The translations under genes and the position numbers were made by a program. A stretch of 64,000 bases of DNA from Tritrichomonas foetus (lineage: Eukaryota; Parabasalia; Tritrichomonadida; Tritrichomonadidae): positions 1-64,000 of the forward strand of contig MLAK01000186.1 of assembly GCA_001839685.1 (NCBI GenBank), written 5' to 3'. The first letter of the stretch is position 1; the number at the start of each line of letters is the position of its first letter. Below, in pieces: positions 26,892-35,560 of the stretch. A model generated the notes under the pieces. That model was not told the DNA's origin and made no database searches. It saw nothing but the letters and a program-made list of their open reading frames with translations.

Positions 26892-27917
26892 TTAGCGAAA
26901 TCCATGTGAAAAGACAACAGCTAATGCAAAAGCTGTGCAAGCAGCCAAAACAAGGGAAGGTTTATCTGTTGTTGTTTCTGCTTCTGCTTCAGCAATAATT
27001 TCACTAATGTTCCACTTTCTAAATCTCTGAATTGTATCAATGAAATTTGTTTCTTCATTAATTGGAATTTGTTTTAGATGTGAAATGAAAACATTTTGAA
27101 GAAAAGAATTAAAATCGTTTTGATGCAAAATAAAATGATCCCATAATAGAATACATTCATAAAATTCATGTTCATCAGAAAATAAGAGAATTGCCCATCG
27201 AAGTCCGAAATGAAAAGATTTGCTTCCGCATTGTTTGAGCAATTCCATTTTCTCTGGCATTCTTTCAATTATTCTTTGATCAAACACATCAAATCGGCTC
27301 ATGGTTAATTCCATATCAGTTAAACTGATATATTTTCTAGATAAATCAATAAACTTTAACGAAAAGTGATATGAAAGCATTTCTGCAAAATCTAAAGGTA
27401 AATCAAAATTTCGAATAAAATCCAACGATAAAATATATGTCATTGTAACATAACGATCAAAGCCTTGTGTATAGTTATATTTTCTTGATGTTTTAGATAT
27501 CGATGCCAAAATTCTGTATAAATGTAGATGTAAATCACTAAAATAACATTGATCAAATGTTAGAGGAGAGGCAATCTTCAAAAACCACTCGGAAATACGT
27601 TTTATATCTAAAGCAATAAGATTTGCATCATCTTCATTTAGACTGGAAAGAGGATCATTAATGTTGTCAAAATTTTCATTTACAAATTTTTGAAAATCAA
27701 GATAAAGATGTGTCAATGACCTTAATGCTTTGTCTTTTGACACTGGAATCAAATCAAAAGAAATTAGCCAAGCAAAAACTCGAAAAACATTTTCTTTCTC
27801 AATTGAATCAGATTTCAGAAAATCTTTGATTACAGCAGCATTAAAGAAATGGTCATCTAGATTCTCAAGTTTAGTAATAAATTCTTCAATTGAAATTGAT
27901 TCTGGTAAAGCATTCAT
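26892..27917 (-). CDS. TBC (Rab-GAP) domain protein with C-terminal membrane anchor
   Basis: 341 residues. The central region resembles a TBC domain: YNYTQGFDRYVTMTYIL (about 146-162, the YxQG glutamine-finger motif), then FGLRWAILLFSDEHEFYECILLWDHFI (about 235-262), the late TBC box RW..LF..E......LWD. The preceding IxxDxxR arginine-finger box reads YFSDLHLHLYR, so the catalytic Arg appears to be replaced (Leu or His). Activity may therefore be reduced or use another mechanism. The C-terminus is a hydrophobic tail (SLVLAACTAFALAVVFSHGF), a tail-anchor segment, as in some Golgi/ER TBC proteins. With TRAPPC8- and RGP1-like genes upstream, it adds to a Rab-regulating group, though linkage need not mean co-function. 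Confidence 0.7.
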   Translation of the reverse strand: MNALPESISIEEFITKLENLDDHFFNAAVIKDFLKSDSIEKENVFRVFAWLISFDLIPVSKDKALRSLTHLYLDFQKFVNENFDNINDPLSSLNEDDANLIALDIKRISEWFLKIASPLTFDQCYFSDLHLHLYRILASISKTSRKYNYTQGFDRYVTMTYILSLDFIRNFDLPLDFAEMLSYHFSLKFIDLSRKYISLTDMELTMSRFDVFDQRIIERMPEKMELLKQCGSKSFHFGLRWAILLFSDEHEFYECILLWDHFILHQNDFNSFLQNVFISHLKQIPINEETNFIDTIQRFRKWNISEIIAEAEAETTTDKPSLVLAACTAFALAVVFSHGFR

Positions 27918-27999
27918 AGTGATATATTTTTGCGAAATTATAAATGTGAACAGTTAAAGAATGAAAATTAACCATAACGGCTAATATTCACGTATTTAT

Positions 28000-28008
28000 T
28001 TGACCTAA
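28000..28008 (+). promoter_or_regulatory. TTGACCTAA site upstream of the reticulon-like gene
   Basis: The site lies 30-38 bp upstream of the ATG at 28038, in a 120-bp divergent promoter. Similar TTGACCT sites lie at 20127, 20178 and 33496. Confidence 0.3.
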
Positions 28009-28037
28009 ACCGTTTTAAAATTCACAACAAGCATCTG

Positions 28038-28619
28038 ATGTGCTCTATCAGCATTGATACAAATTTAGTGGTATCATTCATGCTGGATGAAAGTCTAGCA
28101 ATGTCAATCCAAAAGATTGTATTATGGAGATGTCCGAAAGCGTTAATTTCAACATTATTAATTGTTGAATTTATCTTTTTTTCAATTTATCAAATGAACC
28201 TTGATTTCATTTCAACTTTTCTCTTTTTAATCATTATTTTTTATGCTTTCAGGTTTGTGTGGCATGTTATTGGATCTTCAGTTGGTCCAACTTTATTTCC
28301 AGAAATTCCTGAAGAAGATGAAAGTGTGCCAAATAGAATTCGACCTTTAAATGACCTTAAAAAATTGGTTTCAGTAATCCAAAATAAAATTGATGCATTA
28401 TGTAAATGGCTTCATGAATATTTGAATAATCCAACCGTTTCAAAACACATCATTTTCTTTGGAACGACATTTCTACTTTTTGTATCTTTTACAATCATTG
28501 GTTCATTCTGGTTTTGCTTTATAGTAGTTCATGCGGTTTTGTTAGGCCCAGGAATCTACTTCAATCCAGCTGTAATGAAATTTGTAAATGAGCAAAAAGC
28601 AAAAATTAAAACAGAATAA
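28038..28619 (+). CDS. reticulon/ARL6IP1-like ER membrane protein
   Basis: 193 residues with two long hydrophobic hairpins (about 35-75 and 135-175) separated by a hydrophilic loop of about 55 residues and flanked by short polar ends. This is the layout of reticulon-homology and ARL6IP1-type ER-shaping proteins. The text WRCPKALISTLLIVEFIFFSIYQ and the LFPEIPEEDESVPNRIRPL loop recall reticulon-like proteins of trichomonads, but only by pattern. It may bend ER tubules. The ATG at 28038 is the first available; starts at 28080 (MLDE) or 28101 (MSIQ) would still keep both hairpins. The gene is head-to-head with the TBC gene, and its stop lies in TAAA. Confidence 0.6.
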   Translation: MCSISIDTNLVVSFMLDESLAMSIQKIVLWRCPKALISTLLIVEFIFFSIYQMNLDFISTFLFLIIIFYAFRFVWHVIGSSVGPTLFPEIPEEDESVPNRIRPLNDLKKLVSVIQNKIDALCKWLHEYLNNPTVSKHIIFFGTTFLLFVSFTIIGSFWFCFIVVHAVLLGPGIYFNPAVMKFVNEQKAKIKTE

Positions 28620-28620
28620 A
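28617..28620 (+). terminator. TAAA poly(A) signal overlapping the stop codon
   Basis: The gene ends ACAGAATAAA, with the stop codon inside TAAA. Confidence 0.4.
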
Positions 28621-29700
28621 AAATGAGTTTATCATTTATTGAATTCTTGTGTTTTTTCTAAAAAGAATTATTTTTTATTTCATAGAATTTATTTTATCGG
28701 TAGAAAAATTAGCGTTATTGGACTTTTCTTCGAAATTCAAAATGATAAGAATTCTATCATTTGGAATAATTCATATTGAAGTTTTTATCTAAGATTCAAT
28801 ATTAATTTTCTTAGTTGTTTCTTTAGTAATCCCGACCTTGTTATTTTATTGATATTTGGGCTGAATTCTTATTACCTATAAGATATAAAAAATGGGACGT
28901 TAAGGTCAAATAAAGGTCAAAAGCGGAAAAAAAATAATAGATGTACATTTCTGTGAAAAAGTATATCTCATAGAAAAAGTACTGACGATGTATTTCATCT
29001 ATTCTGCTAAAATAACCTTCTAAAAGGAAATTATTTGATCAGAATTAAGCTTATTAGAAATCCATTCATGAATCTTGAAGAATAATGATATCCAAATGGA
29101 AGGAATTTGATTATCCATGAGATTTACTTTTCGAAGGAGAAATAAGGTCAAATAAAGGCCAAAAAATGTTTATTTGGCGAATTCCCCATATCTGTGTTAT
29201 TTCAATGAGGCCCATAAAATATTATCAATTGAGATATATTATTCAAAGGTTACCCTTAAAAAACCACAATTCCACAAAAAATTGAATGTATATCTAAGAA
29301 AAGGCGAAATCTTTCAAAACATTTTAACTGCGAAGTTCTATTCAATTAAAAATTTGAATTAATTGAAAAGATAAAATCTTAACAAATTATCTTTTTCAAG
29401 CATATTTTTTTCGACTCGAATATTTCGGTGATCTTGTTTATATCATATTATAGAGATAATTTTGGAGCAAAATCATAGGACATAAACTATGTTGATTATT
29501 TCATGTGTATTGAAAATTATATAGTAAAAACAAATTGGAAGGAATTTCAATACACATAAAATATTTAAAGCCATATTTGTCCATACATTTCTGAATTCCC
29601 CTTTATTTACATAATTTTGATTACTGCATATTTCTCAATTTTTTGATTTATTCAAAAAAAAGATAAAGTTGAGTCGATTAGAAAGAAAAAAAATAATCTC
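28620..29700. other. intergenic with two copies of a 21-bp motif
   Basis: 1.08 kb. It contains AAGGTCAAATAAAGGYCAAA at 28902-28922 and 29144-29164; the same motif lies at 13971. No gene was recognised; a 63-codon frame at 29174 lacks an ATG. Confidence 0.5.
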
Positions 29701-30774
29701 ATGAATGCAAAGATCGCCAACAAATTTATGACCAAGGAAATGATTGGATACGGGTCATTCGGATCGATTTACAGCGGTATTAATATTTACAATAACGACC
29801 AAGTTGCAATTAAGTTCGAAACGTCTGTGAATATGAAGCAGAAACTTTTTCGAGAATCGCGAATCTACCAAATAATATCAGGCGCACCAGGATTTCCTAC
29901 ACTCAAACACTACGGAACAGAAGGCGACACGGCTGCCATGATTATCGACTTATTAGGACAAAATATCTCAGCCTTGTTCGAAGCTCGCCACAGGTCGTTT
30001 TCGTTGAAAACAGTTCTAATGATAGCCGACCAAACCCTGACTAGGATAGAATACCTGCATAAAAAATCTATCATTCATCGCGACATAAAACCAGAAAATA
30101 TGGCAATTGGAAATGGAAAGCATAGAAACACTATTTATTTGATCGATTTTGGTCTAGCAAAATCGTATTGTGATATGAAAACACATCAACATAATGAATT
30201 TAAAACCGTTCCATTTTTGGTCGGTACTCCTCTCTATGCTTCAATTAATGCTATGAAGAATCAAGAGCAAAGTAGGAGAGATGATTTAGAATCACTTGCT
30301 TATGTTTTATTATATTTACTTCGAGGAAATCTTCCATGGGAAAAAACTCACAGCGGGAATTTAAAAGAAGCACAGGAAAATATCTTGCGGATTAAAGAAC
30401 AAGTAACTATTGAAGATTTGTGTCGCGGATTACCTGAAGAATTTGCTATACTCTTATCGTCTGTCAGACAATTAGAGTTTGATGAAGAACCAAAATATAG
30501 TGAATATCGTCGAATGTTTATGCAGCTTTTCCAAAGAAATAATTTTCATTATGATTATCAATATGATTGGGAAGAAAAAGTTTCTGATTTCTTTATCGAT
30601 AAATCTGATGAACATATCATCGAAAAAAGAAAGACCACACGTGCTGAACTCCTCAAAAAACGTGTCCCCTCTATACATTCAATGGTTCCATCTTCTCCAC
30701 CAAAAGAATCGAAGTTCGACTTTACAACTCTCGCGAGAAAGAAGAGAATGGCGTCTCTCAAAGTTTTCACATGA
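29701..30774 (+). CDS. casein kinase 1 family protein kinase
   Basis: 357 residues. An intact CK1-type kinase domain spans about 9-290: MIGYGSFGSIYSG loop, VAIKFE lysine, the CK1-typical DLLGQNISALFE, HRDIKPENMAIG catalytic loop, LIDFGLAKSY (DFG), and VGTPLYASINAM, matching CK1's GTxRYASIN in place of APE. The sequence SRRDDLESLAYVLLYLLRGNLPW is diagnostic of CK1. All catalytic residues are present. The C-terminal 65 residues are basic and lack the palmitoylated or inhibitory tails known from some CK1s. CK1 genes are strongly expanded in trichomonads; the substrate cannot be inferred. Confidence 0.9.
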   Translation: MNAKIANKFMTKEMIGYGSFGSIYSGINIYNNDQVAIKFETSVNMKQKLFRESRIYQIISGAPGFPTLKHYGTEGDTAAMIIDLLGQNISALFEARHRSFSLKTVLMIADQTLTRIEYLHKKSIIHRDIKPENMAIGNGKHRNTIYLIDFGLAKSYCDMKTHQHNEFKTVPFLVGTPLYASINAMKNQEQSRRDDLESLAYVLLYLLRGNLPWEKTHSGNLKEAQENILRIKEQVTIEDLCRGLPEEFAILLSSVRQLEFDEEPKYSEYRRMFMQLFQRNNFHYDYQYDWEEKVSDFFIDKSDEHIIEKRKTTRAELLKKRVPSIHSMVPSSPPKESKFDFTTLARKKRMASLKVFT

Positions 30775-31488
30775 TGTTATGTATTGTAAAACTAACTATA
30801 TATGTTATTTACTGTGAATAAATATAAGATGAAAAATATGTCTTTACATTCTTTAAAAACATCAATTGTTTCCTCAGAAATATTTTGATAATGGCAACTT
30901 TTTGTAATTTATCCATTATTCTCTTCTCGCGAATTCCTGTTTATTTTATTTCATTCAAAGTTAAAGTTTACATTTTGTTAATAAAAATGAATATAATCCA
31001 AGTCAAAAAAATGTTCATCGCTTTATTGCTTCTGCAACTTCAATTATAACAATCATTTTAGATGTGTCGTTCCAAACATTGTCATTTCGGGATTATCTTT
31101 CAAGATCAATAAAATGATCAAGTGATTCACGAGCAATATTATGTAATAGTTGTTGGTGAATTTGGCACATATTAAAATGAAGAAATCCAACAATTGTTAG
31201 CTGGATGATCAATTTTCCTTTAAATACTCGCTTCACGAAGTAAATTTTTCCTTCTATCATGGAAAATTGTCATGGTAAAATAAAATAGTTTGTTTTCATT
31301 TCTTCAACAAGTTAATTTTATCGAAACAAAAAAAATAGAAACGTTTTAACACACAATTGTAACAATTTCTAGATTGAGGAAGTTATAGTTTCATGTTTAA
31401 CACTTCAAATTAGATAAAAAAGCTCTAGGATTCTCTATGATAAAAACATTTATATATATATAAACAAATACTATAAATAAATAAATAT
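30775..31488. other. 3' intergenic spacer, nothing recognised
   Basis: 714 bp between convergent genes, AT-rich, with no convincing frame. Confidence 0.5.
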
Positions 31489-33273
31489 TCACTGAGGCAC
31501 AAATTGCATCTGTGCCCATTTTGGTGCTGCATATCCTGGTGAATGCACCGAAATAATCCTGGAGTTTGCAGTTAAAAAAGTCGAGGGCTGTCTCAGCTTC
31601 AGCAAAGTTGGTTGACCGTTTCCTCTTCCGCGATTCATCGTCAGGATTCCAAATTCAGCTTCCCTTCGAGTTTCAGTTGAAATGTGGGAAAATTGTAAAT
31701 CAACTGGTTGGGAGTCATCTTCATCAGTTGGTTGTTCAATTTCCACTTGGTTAGTTGCGATAGGTGACAAAAATGACATTTCTTTTGAAACGAATTGAAG
31801 AAGTGGTGTTTTATGTAATAAATGATATAAAGATTCACCACATTTACAACCAAGCTCTTTCCAAATTAGTTCATCATATAAAACACCAGCACGTGGTCCA
31901 GTTGAAATTCCACCAAATGAACTTTCGACTGTAAAGCTTTGAATGATATTAAATTCTTTTCTCATGACAATTCGAGAAGCTGATTTTCGCTCTTTCGGGA
32001 AAGAAAAGACACAATTTCCCCAAGAAAATGCATTAGTTAAATATGAAACCATTCTAGGAAAAAGTTTTTCCTTATCTTTTAACTCAGGCATATCATCATT
32101 CGGACAACCATAAGCAAAAGTACCATGTAATCCGGAATGACCATGAAAATCAACGTAAGCTTTAATTGTATGCTCTTTTTGAATTCTCCCAATTAGTTCT
32201 TTAATAGCACAAACAACAGGATGTAAAGAAGGTTCTGGATTCATCCATACGCGGTTTAAATCAACACCACCAAGTCCAGTTCGATAGAGGCCTTCAACAA
32301 CGCCATCAATATTGACCATTGGCACGATTTTGAAGATATTCGATTCAAGAAGATAAGTTGCAGCAGGATGAGAAGAAACAAGGAAATCAATTAGTCCATG
32401 AATGACATAACTCCCATTTGATTCTCCTGGATGAATTCTAGCTGTTAAAAAAACACAATCTCGTTTAGATTCAGGAATGTGTGAAACTGAACTTGTAATT
32501 GTAAGAAGTGGACAATCTCTGCCACCTAAAGTTGTACAAAGTGTTGATGATGTAACATTACAAGTTTTGCTTTTTTTCCAATTTATTATTGATGTTTTTA
32601 ATTGTGTGTAAGTATAAGGAAGTGCATAACATAAATAAACTTTATCATCATCATAAGGAAATTTCATTTGAAATTGGAGTGTTGACCGTTTAGTCTTCGA
32701 TTTTTTGGCTGTAACTCCATAGGCATAGTTTGAGCCACCTCGTGACCAAGAAATTCCATTTTTCTCTGCTTGCTTGACGCTATACCAGAATACTTTTGAG
32801 CCACTTTTATAAACACCTGAATTTTTATGAAAACCTGAAATATAAAATTGATATTTGATATCTTTTTTCACATTTGACATCTCAAAGTAGAACCATTGGC
32901 AGCTTCCGGAATTATTGTGGTCGTATTCTAAAATAAGATGGTATGTATCGGCTGAGAGTTGGAAAGCGAACATTAAGTTTCCAGATTCAAATTTCGAATC
33001 GAATCTTGGAACTCTGTCATTACTGTCTTCTGGTGGGCCAAGACAACACGATGGATCTCGCAGGCTATATATTAGTGTGCCTGCGTCCCAAAGTTCGTCA
33101 GGCCAGCGAATTCGTTTTGGTATTGGCGCAAATGTCGCGGGAGTTGGATTTGGAAATCCGGGATGGGATATAGATCGGTCATTCTTAAGTGATGGCTCGC
33201 TCGAAAACTCAATTGGTTCATCATCTGCTGAGCTATCACTTGATGATGACATTGAACAGATTTCACATAACAT
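31489..33273 (-). CDS. cytosolic carboxypeptidase (CCP/AGBL, M14 tubulin deglutamylase family)
   Basis: 594 residues. A CCP-specific N-domain (about 60-240, beta-rich, with FYISGFHKNSGVYKSGSKVFWYS) precedes an M14 metallopeptidase domain. Zinc ligands are ARIHPGESNGSY (HxxE, about 279) and VDFHGHSG (about 376); the catalytic Glu is in FTVESSFGG (about 449). DGVVEGLYRTGLGGVDLNR carries the substrate-binding Asn-Arg pair. Such enzymes remove glutamates from tubulin and other proteins; with a TTLL gene at 45610 the window encodes both sides of tubulin glutamylation or tyrosination control. The C-terminal 110 residues (from about 485) are low-complexity and acidic. The ATG at 33273 is used; a second ATG 7 codons in (33252) is possible. 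Confidence 0.88.
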   Translation of the reverse strand: MLCEICSMSSSSDSSADDEPIEFSSEPSLKNDRSISHPGFPNPTPATFAPIPKRIRWPDELWDAGTLIYSLRDPSCCLGPPEDSNDRVPRFDSKFESGNLMFAFQLSADTYHLILEYDHNNSGSCQWFYFEMSNVKKDIKYQFYISGFHKNSGVYKSGSKVFWYSVKQAEKNGISWSRGGSNYAYGVTAKKSKTKRSTLQFQMKFPYDDDKVYLCYALPYTYTQLKTSIINWKKSKTCNVTSSTLCTTLGGRDCPLLTITSSVSHIPESKRDCVFLTARIHPGESNGSYVIHGLIDFLVSSHPAATYLLESNIFKIVPMVNIDGVVEGLYRTGLGGVDLNRVWMNPEPSLHPVVCAIKELIGRIQKEHTIKAYVDFHGHSGLHGTFAYGCPNDDMPELKDKEKLFPRMVSYLTNAFSWGNCVFSFPKERKSASRIVMRKEFNIIQSFTVESSFGGISTGPRAGVLYDELIWKELGCKCGESLYHLLHKTPLLQFVSKEMSFLSPIATNQVEIEQPTDEDDSQPVDLQFSHISTETRREAEFGILTMNRGRGNGQPTLLKLRQPSTFLTANSRIISVHSPGYAAPKWAQMQFVPQ

Positions 33274-33602
33274 GTCTATTTCAAACGTACTTCTATCCTA
33301 AAGATCATCAGCTTTTTGAATGAATAGAGAATTTTGATATGTGATGAAAGAGGACGCTAAATCAGTATTATGTAATTTGATAATTCCAGTATATCATGCT
33401 ATTGGTTGTTTTATTGCTGGTGTTTGACTCATCTATTCGATGGAATTGATTGTTTTTTTGGTTGGTGGGAAATTCACGATATTTTTCAAATCAGTTTGAC
33501 CTTTAACCGCACATATATTTCTATGAGGTGATCAAAAAGTTCAAACTTTAAACTTTGAAATTCTCATCGTTTTAAACGGTCTCTCAATAATGTAAAAAGT
33601 TT
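33274..33602. promoter_or_regulatory. divergent promoter region with TTGACCT and TCAAAAAGTT sites
   Basis: 330 bp between head-to-head genes. It carries TTGACCTTTAA at 33496-33506 and TCAAAAAGTT at 33532-33541, both also found in other promoter regions of the window. Assigning function is inference. Confidence 0.35.
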
Positions 33603-34955
33603 ATGTCATCGCAACCTTTATTTGCTCATGTAACAATAAATATTCCTCGAATATGCAAGACAATGTACATGAAAGTCCGACACGATGAGCGAATTTTTGA
33701 TTTAATTTACCGAGTTATTAACAGCACCGGATTAAAAGAGACAAATTCGTATCGACTTTTTGGTTCTTCGGAAAATTTTGTCCAAATACCGTCAGAGGAA
33801 CTATGTTCGTGCCTTTTCTTTACCTCCTACGACACTCTTTACCTTCTTACTAAAGAACCGCGTGTTATATCTGTTATATATGAAAATCGAAAATCAACAA
33901 TCGCTTTCGACAATGACGCAGAATCATCAGAGCTTGTCACGCATGCCATCAGATGTCTCGGACTCCCTCTTGATGAGATGATTTTCGTTTTATTCGATCC
34001 AATCAAAAATGTTGTTTATCCGCTCGATATTCCAGTCCAAACCGATTTTTTAGTATTACGGCCTTTTACAAGTATCACTTCTCAGTTTTTGTTCAATCCG
34101 TCGGCATGTAATATTGAGGCTTCATCATCGTCATTTCATATTCTTACATTCAGTAAACAAATTTTGTCTCCACTTTTAAAAAGCCTTCTCTTAAAGATCC
34201 ACACGCATATTAAGCGAGATAAAGCGGAAACTTTTACTTTATGTGAACTTTCACAAACCAAAGTCGAAGAAATATTCCAAAATTATTCGAAGGAAGACAT
34301 TTTGGACGATTTGTCAGACGAAGAAGATATTTCATTATTATTCTTTATTCTTTCAATGCACAGAAAGTCATACATTCCAATAGAAATTCATAAAATGATT
34401 GCTGCTTTCATGCATTCAAAAAATGACACAGAAAAATATAATTTTTTATATGTAGTTATTTCATTAATTCCACTCTGTTCACAATGTTTGATAATAGAGT
34501 TATGTAATTGCTTCCATCTGATGTATTCAAACACTGATTTGATTCAAATCTTAGCAAAAATCATATTTCCAAATTCCCAGAACCAAAAATCAGAAGAAAG
34601 TTTTATTACATTCTTGTTGCTTTTCCATCAGTGGGTTCTTCGGCTTCCAAAGTCAAATAAAAAGCTCAAACTCTATCATAAAAAACTCGTAATAATTGAA
34701 GATGTTAATCCCAAAGTAGGAAAGTCGATCAGAGGTGATGTTCAAATCGAAAATGAAGATGAATTGAAAGATTTTGAATTTAATCCAGAAATTATTCCAA
34801 TTCTGGAAAAATTGATGTGTAAGAAAGATGATTTGAAAGAAGATCATGATGTTGCAAAATTCAATGAAATGAATAAAAAACTGGAAAAGATGAGCAAATT
34901 AAACTTGAAGAAAAAGCAATTAATTGCAAAACTTCAAGAAAAACTTGAAAAATAA
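33603..34955 (+). CDS. RhoGAP-like domain protein with ubiquitin-like N-terminus
   Basis: 450 residues. Residues 1-90 and about 90-155 read like two beta-grasp (RA/FERM-F1-like) modules (HVTINIPRICKTMYMKVRHDE; RVISVIYENRKSTIAFDND). Residues about 175-335 show a RhoGAP-like helical pattern, including FILSMHRKSYIPIEIHKMIAAF (compare LREL-PEPLIPFELYE), a block like 'LPxxNxxLL' (SLIPLCSQCLIIEL) and DLIQILAKIIFP (compare LAIVFGPTLL). The arginine-finger box is not evident, so catalysis is uncertain. The C-terminus (from about 400) is a basic coiled coil (EMNKKLEKMSKLNLKKKQL). The call is by pattern and not firm; the gene is otherwise unrecognised. The start ATG is clear. Confidence 0.45.
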   Translation: MSSQPLFAHVTINIPRICKTMYMKVRHDERIFDLIYRVINSTGLKETNSYRLFGSSENFVQIPSEELCSCLFFTSYDTLYLLTKEPRVISVIYENRKSTIAFDNDAESSELVTHAIRCLGLPLDEMIFVLFDPIKNVVYPLDIPVQTDFLVLRPFTSITSQFLFNPSACNIEASSSSFHILTFSKQILSPLLKSLLLKIHTHIKRDKAETFTLCELSQTKVEEIFQNYSKEDILDDLSDEEDISLLFFILSMHRKSYIPIEIHKMIAAFMHSKNDTEKYNFLYVVISLIPLCSQCLIIELCNCFHLMYSNTDLIQILAKIIFPNSQNQKSEESFITFLLLFHQWVLRLPKSNKKLKLYHKKLVIIEDVNPKVGKSIRGDVQIENEDELKDFEFNPEIIPILEKLMCKKDDLKEDHDVAKFNEMNKKLEKMSKLNLKKKQLIAKLQEKLEK

Positions 34956-35013
34956 TGTTTTATATTAAATTATGTATAATATGATACACTTTTAATATTT
35001 TTTGACCATGACA

Positions 35014-35205
35014 GCGTAAATAAAAGATAAGTGACATTTCATTATTTCGTTATATAAATAATTTTCTGTTTTTGACAGCCACTTGGTTGGTAAATGAGTA
35101 TTTACATTTATCATTCCAAAATATAACCTTTTGTTCCGATTAACTTTTTCAAATGCTTATCTATTTTAAACAAATAATGAAATGTCACTTATCATTTATT
35201 CACGG
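35014..35205. mobile_element. short foldback (MITE-like) element
   Basis: Arms at 35014-35049 and 35171-35205 are reverse complements over about 34 bp with two mismatches; the inner GATAAGTGACATTTCATTAT stretch is exact. The 121 bp between them is non-coding. The element lies between two plus-strand genes with no coding content. A hairpin of this size is typical of non-autonomous foldback/MITE elements; a transcript-end hairpin is less likely because poly(A) signals do not need one. Confidence 0.55.
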
Positions 35206-35532
35206 AAATAGTTTGAAATGTTAATTTTAGATACTATTTAGGATTGATGCAGAAACGTGGATTATGATTTTGATCATTTTACAAATTATCCCAAAATCAT
35301 CAATTGATAAACAGTTGGAGTGATATTCTCGATTTTGATACATTACTTTCAATAGTATTGTGTTCTTAGAATAAACTTCCAATTATATACATTAAAACTC
35401 ATTGAATTTATAAAAATTGAGAAAGAGTTGGCCTTTCATCTAACATATCATCATTCATTGTGAGATTTTGCATTGCATATTTGATACAATTATTCTACTT
35501 TTTGAATGCTTTTTAAACGATGCGATTTTGAT

Positions 35533-35553
35533 GTGATATCAAAGTGATATCAC
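35533..35553. promoter_or_regulatory. double GTGATATCA element before NagB-LmbE
   Basis: GTGATATCAA (35533-35542) is followed after one base by the perfect palindrome GTGATATCAC (35544-35553), eight bases before the ATG. The same palindrome lies upstream of the arginase-family gene (15181-15192). It overlaps the likely transcription start region, given the very short 5' UTRs of trichomonads. Confidence 0.4.
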
Positions 35554-35560
35554 CTTTATC

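Noticed and set aside
13971..33506. AGGTCA motifs as nuclear hormone receptor half-sites
   Set aside because: Nuclear receptors are not known outside animals; the motif must have another explanation.
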